Below, one piece after another: positions 5,130-9,648 of a stretch of DNA of 9,648 nt. Every line of letters starts with the position of its first letter. The first letter of the stretch is position 1. The stretch is from NCBI GenBank assembly GCA_030680655.1, contig JAUXUZ010000576.1:1-9648 (forward strand), written 5' to 3'. Both the position numbers and the translations under genes were made by a program. The notes below the pieces were generated by a model. It worked only from the letters and a program-made list of their open reading frames with translations. It was not told the origin of the DNA and did no database searches. The DNA comes from Phycisphaerales bacterium. GTDB lineage: Bacteria > Planctomycetota > Phycisphaerae > Phycisphaerales > UBA1924.

Positions 5130-6275
5130 ATGGCCAAGCGCCCCCACCCCACCGACAACGGAAACGGAACGCCCCGATACCAGGGCATGGCCGAAGGGGG
5201 CGGACGCACCTTCTGGGTCGACGGCCGCTTCGGAGGCGACACTCGCGCCAAGCGGGGCGACAAGACGATCTGGACGACGAAAGAGGCCAACCGTCGGTCA
5301 CGGGCCCAGCGCTGCGCGAGGCGCAACATCTCAACCGCCTCCGATCGCCCGATCTGGTGCGATCGAGAAGGCCGGATCGTCGCCCGGCTCCACGAGAGCG
5401 GGCTCGGGTGCCGGCTCGTCGCCCACCGTGCATCCGACGGAAAACCCCTCTGGTCGCGGCTCTTCCGGCTGCCGCCGGCCGCGCCGTTCGCCAAGCGGGT
5501 GCGCGACACGGACAAAGACGAAGCGACACACGCGTTCCTGACCGATACGCCCGATGCGCTCGCGCTCGCCATTCAGCACAGCACGCCCGATTCAGGGCTC
5601 GGCGCATTCACCCTGCCGTTCGCCGCGCTGCTCACCGTTCGCGGCATCGACAAGCACACAGGAGAGGTGCTCTGGCAATCGGAGTTCCCCGACGCCTACC
5701 TCGACATCTGCGACCGCTCGCTCTACGAAGGACTGCACGCGACACTGGAGGGCGCATGGTCGCTCGACTTCAAAACCGGCCGCGCGCACCAACTGCACGC
5801 ATGGAAGGCCTGGGCCATCGCCGTACCGCGCCGCATCGGACCAAACGTCGTGCTGGCATGGTCGCACCGTTCCGGCACGTCGATCCGCATAGTCAACGAA
5901 AAGTCCGCGGCCGTAATCGCGGCGGTCGATGTCCCCAGGTCCCCGAAATACGCGCTCGACATCAAGCACGCCGGCGGCGTGGCCGTGGTGAACATCGACA
6001 CGCACCACTACATCGTGCTCGGCCCTGCGCCGACATTCACGCCGTCACCCCTGCTGAAGATCAAGGGCTACTTCGACGCGCTCACGGCCGAGCGCCGCGG
6101 CGTTGTCTGCATCAACGCACGCTACTGGCTGGTGCGCGTCAACGCATCGAAGGGGCAGGAACTGTCCCGCGCCCGACCAACCCAAACGCGCAAAGAGCGC
6201 GAAGCGGAGTTGAGCGCGTTCTTCGGACTCGAAGACGACAAGCAGCCAGACGCACGTGAGCGCCCCGCTCGATAG
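5130..6275 (+). CDS. Cytoplasmic PQQ/WD-like repeat protein, function unknown
   Basis: The protein has 381 residues from ATG at 5130; a second in-frame ATG at 5187 follows 19 codons later. No Shine-Dalgarno sequence is clear at either. There is no signal peptide or membrane helix, so it is probably cytoplasmic. At least three blade-like motifs of the form D-x-x-[TD]-G-x-x-[LH] are visible: HRASDGKPLW, IDKHTGEVLWQSEF and LDFKTGRAHQLHAWKAW. These resemble PQQ-type beta-propeller blades, and the alternation of hydrophobic and polar residues elsewhere fits a propeller. The C-terminal 45 residues are charged. No catalytic motif or family was recognised. The GC-rich codon use matches a resident gene, unlike the RHS tips. 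Its start lies 25 bp from the RHS block edge, so the block may have cut it off from its original promoter, with the PAS gene as former divergent neighbour. Confidence 0.8.
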   Translation: MAKRPHPTDNGNGTPRYQGMAEGGGRTFWVDGRFGGDTRAKRGDKTIWTTKEANRRSRAQRCARRNISTASDRPIWCDREGRIVARLHESGLGCRLVAHRASDGKPLWSRLFRLPPAAPFAKRVRDTDKDEATHAFLTDTPDALALAIQHSTPDSGLGAFTLPFAALLTVRGIDKHTGEVLWQSEFPDAYLDICDRSLYEGLHATLEGAWSLDFKTGRAHQLHAWKAWAIAVPRRIGPNVVLAWSHRSGTSIRIVNEKSAAVIAAVDVPRSPKYALDIKHAGGVAVVNIDTHHYIVLGPAPTFTPSPLLKIKGYFDALTAERRGVVCINARYWLVRVNASKGQELSRARPTQTRKEREAELSAFFGLEDDKQPDARERPAR

Positions 6276-6363
6276 CCAGCGTTACGCCGCCCGCCGCGAA
6301 ACTCCACGCACCCGCGGCCACTCACCACTCACCGCTGACCGCCCAGCGGGCGCGCTGACGTTG

Positions 6364-6383
6364 CCGGCATCTTCAGATGCCGG
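6364..6383. repeat. Perfect hairpin with CCGGCATCT arms
   Basis: The arms CCGGCATCT and AGATGCCGG are separated by TC and extend by a wobble pair. It lies about 90 bp after the 381-aa gene. It could act as a terminator for that gene without a U-tract, or be one copy of a dispersed palindromic repeat, since GGCATCT/AGATGCC also forms the stem at 6507-6527. Confidence 0.6.
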
Positions 6384-6487
6384 TAAGCGACAGCCACCAA
6401 CCAACGCACTCCCCACTCACCAGCCTCGCAGAGTGAAGGCCGCCCCGCGGCCAGATCCTGCATCGCTTCCAACTCCGAAAGAGGGCA

Positions 6488-6527
6488 AGCGGGATACCTC
6501 CCGCTATGGCATCTCTGCCAGATGCCA
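6488..6527. repeat. Two adjacent perfect hairpins
   Basis: The first is AGCGGGA, loop TACC, TCCCGCT (6488-6505). The second is TGGCATCT, loop CTGCC, AGATGCCA (6507-6527). The second shares the GGCATCT/AGATGCC core with 6364-6383 and runs into the 12-bp sequence CACCCACCAGCA, repeated at 6845-6856. The pair looks like a REP-type extragenic palindromic unit. Confidence 0.55.
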
Positions 6528-6621
6528 CCCACCAGCAGACAGCGACCTCATTCATCAGTGCAACAACGCGACCAACCCCACCGCGCCAGCCCAGCGACGA
6601 TCGATGGTCGGTATGCCTTGC

Positions 6622-6666
6622 GCCATCGGCCCTATCCGTCCTATCCGTCCTTTCCGCCCTGTCCCT
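6622..6666. repeat. Degenerate 9-nt tandem array, downstream copy
   Basis: Five 9-nt units read GCCATCGGC, CCTATCCGT, CCTATCCGT, CCTTTCCGC and CCTGTCCCT. A related array stands at 9532-9576, beyond the other end of the 818-aa gene. In both places the array is followed by AAAT(C/A)CGCAATC (6687-6698 and 9584-9595). Confidence 0.65.
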
Positions 6667-6901
6667 CTCCCCAAATCCGCAGTCCGAAATCCGCAATCTG
6701 CAATCTCACCTCCCCCATCTCAACCCCTTCCCCGCCCAGCTGGGCCGTGCGGATCGCAGCGCAACGCAGAGGAACCGGAAGTTAAGCACGCAGCCTGCAA
6801 GACCGCATCAGCGCTGGCGTTGCTGGCGGTTTCAAGCGCCGGTACACCCACCAGCAAAAACTCATCCCGCCTCCTCAGCCGCGCAGCGTGCAGCGACGCA
6901 G

Positions 6902-6915
6902 GAGCGCCCGCGCTC
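6902..6915 (-). terminator. Hairpin after the dockerin-type gene, possible terminator
   Basis: GAGCGCCCGCGCTC is a perfect inverted repeat (stem 5, loop 4) about 28 bp past the stop of the 818-aa gene. No U-tract follows directly; the nearest run of five T on the minus strand is at 6856-6860. Intrinsic termination here is only a possibility. Confidence 0.25.
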
Positions 6916-6942
6916 GACCCCGGCCGCTCATCAACTCCGCCC

Positions 6943-9399
6943 TCACCCGCACCCCGCAAAGAACGCATCGATAAACCCGATGAAGTCGTTGTTGTTCAGA
7001 ACCCCATCCGCGGCTCCGCCGCCCGGACCGCTCAAGTCCGCGCGCACATCACCGAGAAAGAACCGGTCGATGAACACCACAAAGTCGTTGTTGTCCAGCA
7101 GCTGATCCGCGCCATCGATCCCGCCCGCCTGCCCGATGTCCGCCAGGCCGCAACTGCCCGTGTAGTCAAACACCAGCGGGGCACTCTCAAACGTGCCGCA
7201 ATCATCTCTGATCCTGAGAACGTACGTGTTCACGTCTGCTACCGAGAACGTCACGGTCTGAGCGAGCGTGTAGTCGGTCGCCGGCGTTCCCGACGCACCC
7301 AGCGATGTCCAGGAAACCTGAACACCATTTCTGATCCACGAACAGCTGAACGCTCCAGTCATGCGTACGACCGACGCAAGGCCCGCTCGCATGGACCCGC
7401 GGTACGGGTGCGGATGGGCGGCCACCCACGGCTGCTGGACGATCCTGTTCGCTTCGGCGTTTCGTCTGTACATCGCGACGGCGTTCGCCGGAAGCCCTCC
7501 GATCGTCGCGAAGCTCCCACCGAGCACAAGCGCTCCATCGTGCTCACACATCGCCAGAACGTTCCCGTCAGCCGGGCCGTCTAACGCAACCCACGTGCTC
7601 CCGTCAAAGCGCAGCACATTCGAAATGCCTCTGGCGATCAAACGCCCCTCGTACGTTCCAAGGAAGCCCGTATAGCTCCCGATCGTGTTCGGCACGGCCT
7701 CCCACCGATCGCCATCCCACCTCATCATCGTCGCCCCACCCGGTGTCTGTCCGTTGAAGGGCGTGCTGACATAGAGCTCACCGCTCAGCACGCACGCGGC
7801 GTACGCGACGCCGTCTACTCCTGAACCCAGTGGACGCCACACGGTGCCGTCCCAGCGCGCGACCCCACGTAACGGTTCTCCATCGATCTCCGTGAACCCG
7901 CCCGCGGCGATGAGTTCACCCCCATACTCCAGCAGGCCGTTCACCTCACCGTTTACCTGCGCGGCAATCTCTATCCACTGATCGCCGTTCCAGACACCGA
8001 TCTTCGCTCCCCCGCTCGCGACCACCGAGCCCGCCCAGCGAGCCAACCTCTTCACCGGCACACCGGGCCAGCCGTCGCCAAGCTGAACCCAGTTCCCGGC
8101 TTCCCATCGCGCAACGTTCCGCACCGAAAGCGGCGCGACGAACGGCCCCCCCACAATCACGCCCTCTCCGTCAGCGAGCAGGCACGGAGGAAACAGGTAA
8201 TCGCTCGCAAACCCGGCGCCAAGACCCTCCCACCGCGCGCCCGTCCAACGCCCGATGTTCTGCACACGCTCCGGCAGCACCTGTCCAAACGACCCAGCGG
8301 CAAAGAGCGATGAACCGTTCGAGGCGAGAGCCCGCACGCCAAAGAGCGCCCCGGGGTCCGACCTCTGCGCAAGCCCCGAGCCAAGAGGCCACCACGTCTC
8401 ACCGTCGTACCGCGCTGTGTACCCGTAGAACTGATTGTCTCTCCACAATGTGGCGCCGTGCGCGACCAGTTCGCCACGGAACGTCGTCAGAAACCGTTCG
8501 CGATTGAAGCTCGGAAACGACGGGGCTACCCACGCACCGCCACTCCAACGCCGCGTGCCGCTCTCCGTGCACGCGTGAAGCTCACCGTTGTACATCGATA
8601 GCCAGCGGCACTCCCCGATATACCCTCCCATTGCCTCCCATGAACTACCTGTCCAGCGCTTCACAGAAGTGGAGGTCCCCCCACTGCCCCCCAGGATGCC
8701 GCCGATTACCGTCTCCCCGGCAAACTCACCGATGCAACTGACAGTACTGCCCGCATTGCCATGCCCGGCACCCAACGCTTGCCAAGCGCTGCCGACCCAC
8801 CGAAAAACCTGATTCGTTCCGCTGACCGCGGCGTGCAGCACGCCCTCAACATCGCTCAAGGCAGCAACATGCCCACTCCCGATCGGAGTGCCCAATGTCC
8901 GAAACGATGTACCGTTGAAACCGCGAATCACAGCCCCAGCGCCGACGAACAGCTCGTCGCCCATCACATGCAACTGGCCGGCTACGCCGCCCCCTTGCAA
9001 CTCAATCCAACCTGCGCCGTTCCATCGCCACAGCCGGTTGGTGCCGTTCGTGTTCGGCCCTACAGCGGTCAAAAAAAGGTCGCCGCGAAAAACGGCGAGG
9101 TCGGTTGGCCACTGAAACGCCGTGTCCCCAAGCCTCCTCCAAGCCACGCCATCCCACGCCGCAACTCCGCGCACCATCTCGAAGCCCGCGATCGTGAAGT
9201 CACCCGCGACCACCAGCCACGACTCCAGCGGCCCCTCCCCATCCGGGTCCCACTCAACCGCACATGTAGTCGCTCCATAGACCCCAGGCCGCTCCTGCCA
9301 TGGCCCCTCCACAAACCGACCTTCACACTGCCCCCGCGCAACGCTCGCGCCAGCCACCACCGCGCACGCCACGGCCAATCCCACAAGCCGCTTCAACAT
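6943..9399 (-). CDS. Secreted kelch-like beta-propeller protein with Ig-like and GC-type dockerin domains
   Basis: The protein has 818 residues from ATG at 9399, preceded by the ribosome site GGTGGAAAGGG. The frame runs up to 9636, but that stretch translates the 9-nt repeat and hides the signal sequence, so it is rejected as start. Residues 1-24 are a signal peptide (MLKRLVGLAVACAVVAGASV, then A-R-G-Q). From about 81 to 610 there are some 13 copies of the motif R-W-x-G-x-x-W-x-x-L-G-x-G at roughly 40-55-residue spacing, as in kelch-like propeller repeats; the count would suit one large or two smaller propellers. Residues about 653-747 look Ig-like (S-C-S-W-I-R-N-G...Y-V-L-R-I-R-D-D-C-G). Residues 750-818 hold two D-x-x-N-N-D-F or N-N-N-D-F calcium-loop motifs and end in A-G-C-G. 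This is the GC-type dockerin tail of Phycisphaerae, thought to anchor or sort exported proteins. No enzyme motif was seen; partner and ligand are unknown. Confidence 0.92.
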   Translation of the reverse strand: MLKRLVGLAVACAVVAGASVARGQCEGRFVEGPWQERPGVYGATTCAVEWDPDGEGPLESWLVVAGDFTIAGFEMVRGVAAWDGVAWRRLGDTAFQWPTDLAVFRGDLFLTAVGPNTNGTNRLWRWNGAGWIELQGGGVAGQLHVMGDELFVGAGAVIRGFNGTSFRTLGTPIGSGHVAALSDVEGVLHAAVSGTNQVFRWVGSAWQALGAGHGNAGSTVSCIGEFAGETVIGGILGGSGGTSTSVKRWTGSSWEAMGGYIGECRWLSMYNGELHACTESGTRRWSGGAWVAPSFPSFNRERFLTTFRGELVAHGATLWRDNQFYGYTARYDGETWWPLGSGLAQRSDPGALFGVRALASNGSSLFAAGSFGQVLPERVQNIGRWTGARWEGLGAGFASDYLFPPCLLADGEGVIVGGPFVAPLSVRNVARWEAGNWVQLGDGWPGVPVKRLARWAGSVVASGGAKIGVWNGDQWIEIAAQVNGEVNGLLEYGGELIAAGGFTEIDGEPLRGVARWDGTVWRPLGSGVDGVAYAACVLSGELYVSTPFNGQTPGGATMMRWDGDRWEAVPNTIGSYTGFLGTYEGRLIARGISNVLRFDGSTWVALDGPADGNVLAMCEHDGALVLGGSFATIGGLPANAVAMYRRNAEANRIVQQPWVAAHPHPYRGSMRAGLASVVRMTGAFSCSWIRNGVQVSWTSLGASGTPATDYTLAQTVTFSVADVNTYVLRIRDDCGTFESAPLVFDYTGSCGLADIGQAGGIDGADQLLDNNDFVVFIDRFFLGDVRADLSGPGGGAADGVLNNNDFIGFIDAFFAGCG

Positions 9400-9648
9400 C
9401 CACAGACCCTTTCCACCGCAAGCGAGAACCGCCGCGCGGCCACGAGAACCCCTCCTCACACCCCCCACCATCCGCACCAACCACCCCCCAGGTTCCACGC
9501 CCCCAAGCCCTAAGTTCCCACCATCATCAGTCCCATCGGCCCGATCAGTCCCATCCGCCCGACCCGCCCTACTCCCCCAACCAAAATACGCAATCCGCCA
9601 ACCCCAAACCCCAACCCCTTTCCCCCCCTGAGCCACCGGCCCCCTGAC
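9400..9648. other. Upstream non-coding region of the dockerin-type gene
   Basis: This pyrimidine-rich DNA (plus strand) lies 5' of the 818-aa gene. It contains that gene's ribosome site and, further out, a 9-nt repeat array. Open frames across it are Pro/Arg/Gly-rich and repetitive. No clear promoter hexamers were identified. Confidence 0.6.
9532..9576. repeat. Degenerate 9-nt tandem array, upstream copy
   Basis: Five 9-nt units read CCCATCGGC, CCGATCAGT, CCCATCCGC, CCGACCCGC and CCTACTCCC. Read on the minus strand they give the shadow peptide A-D-G-T-D-R. The unit resembles that of the array at 6622-6666, and both arrays are followed by the same 12-bp AAAT(C/A)CGCAATC sequence. Confidence 0.65.

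Larger units (their letters stand above)
6276..6942. other. Non-coding interval with hairpins and 9-nt repeats
   Basis: This 667-bp gap lies between the ends of two convergent genes. Frames open through it are rich in Pro, Arg and Ser and contain the repeats themselves, so I see no gene. It holds several perfect hairpins (6364-6383, 6488-6505, 6507-6527, 6902-6915), a 9-nt repeat array (6622-6666) and a 12-bp direct repeat CACCCACCAGCA (6526-6537 and 6845-6856). No T-tract terminator was found. Confidence 0.7.

Noticed and set aside
4480..5541. Plus-strand 353-codon open frame
   Set aside because: It is antisense to the RHS-A linker and core and overlaps the 381-aa gene in another frame. It is Pro/Arg-rich with no recognisable domain.
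6622..6666. CRISPR array
   Set aside because: The units are 9 nt, tandem, degenerate and without spacers.
6768..6790. 5S rRNA-like phrase GGAACCGGAAGTTAAGC
   Set aside because: Only this short piece resembles 5S rRNA. The rest of the molecule and its closing stem are absent on both sides.
6256..7584. Plus-strand 442-codon open frame
   Set aside because: It runs through hairpins and repeats and then antisense to the dockerin tail. Composition is Pro/Arg/Ser-rich with no motif.
8761..9513. Plus-strand 250-codon frame
   Set aside because: It is antisense to the propeller repeats of the dockerin-type gene and is high in Pro, Arg and His, a usual shadow in GC-rich DNA.
9400..9636. N-terminal extension of the dockerin-type gene by 79 codons
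   Set aside because: It translates the 9-nt repeat array and is Gly/Arg-rich. The ATG at 9399 has a good ribosome site and begins a clean signal peptide.

Overview
The window looks like a high-GC genome of the Planctomycetota, most likely class Phycisphaerae. The main evidence is the 818-residue secreted protein at 6943-9399 (minus strand). It ends in a tandem D-x-x-N-N-D-F calcium-loop domain closing with GCG, the 'GC-type dockerin' tail typical of Phycisphaerae. The YD/RHS core fragments also read like RHS proteins of that group. No rRNA, tRNA, CRISPR array, transposase or integrase was seen.

Layout. (1) 1-1055, minus: N-terminal 351 residues of a membrane-anchored PAS-domain sensor, cut by the window edge. 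(2) 1056-1305: intergenic DNA with two operator-like palindromes. (3) 1306-5104, minus: a compact block of RHS polymorphic-toxin parts with no full-length RHS gene. In transcription order it holds an RHS core end fused to a GIY-YIG nuclease toxin domain (A); an Imm26-like immunity gene overlapping the toxin stop by 4 bp; a second, broken RHS tail sharing the pre-toxin linker EWAMDWS (B); a second small toxin-like domain; a second, unrecognised immunity-like gene 2 nt after it; and a piece of RHS core (C). (4) 5130-6275, plus: a cytoplasmic PQQ/WD-like repeat protein of unknown function. (5) 6276-6942: non-coding DNA rich in hairpins and 9-nt repeats. (6) 6943-9399, minus: secreted kelch-like beta-propeller protein with Ig-like and dockerin-like domains. 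(7) 9400-9648: non-coding DNA with a second 9-nt repeat array.

How the parts fit. The PAS gene and the 381-aa gene point away from each other. The RHS block sits between them and is bounded at both ends by a run of seven C on the plus strand (G7 on the coding strand). Fragment C is the earlier part of an RHS core and ends at one G7; fragment A is the next part and starts at the other. Joined at the G7, they read through in phase as one continuous RHS core. This suggests that the block is a circularly permuted toxin/immunity module, from a circle or one unit of a tandem array, lodged in a divergent intergenic region. The two toxin/immunity cassettes are visibly lower in GC than their surroundings, as expected for exchangeable RHS tips. 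Function is inferred throughout from sequence patterns; no database search was possible.
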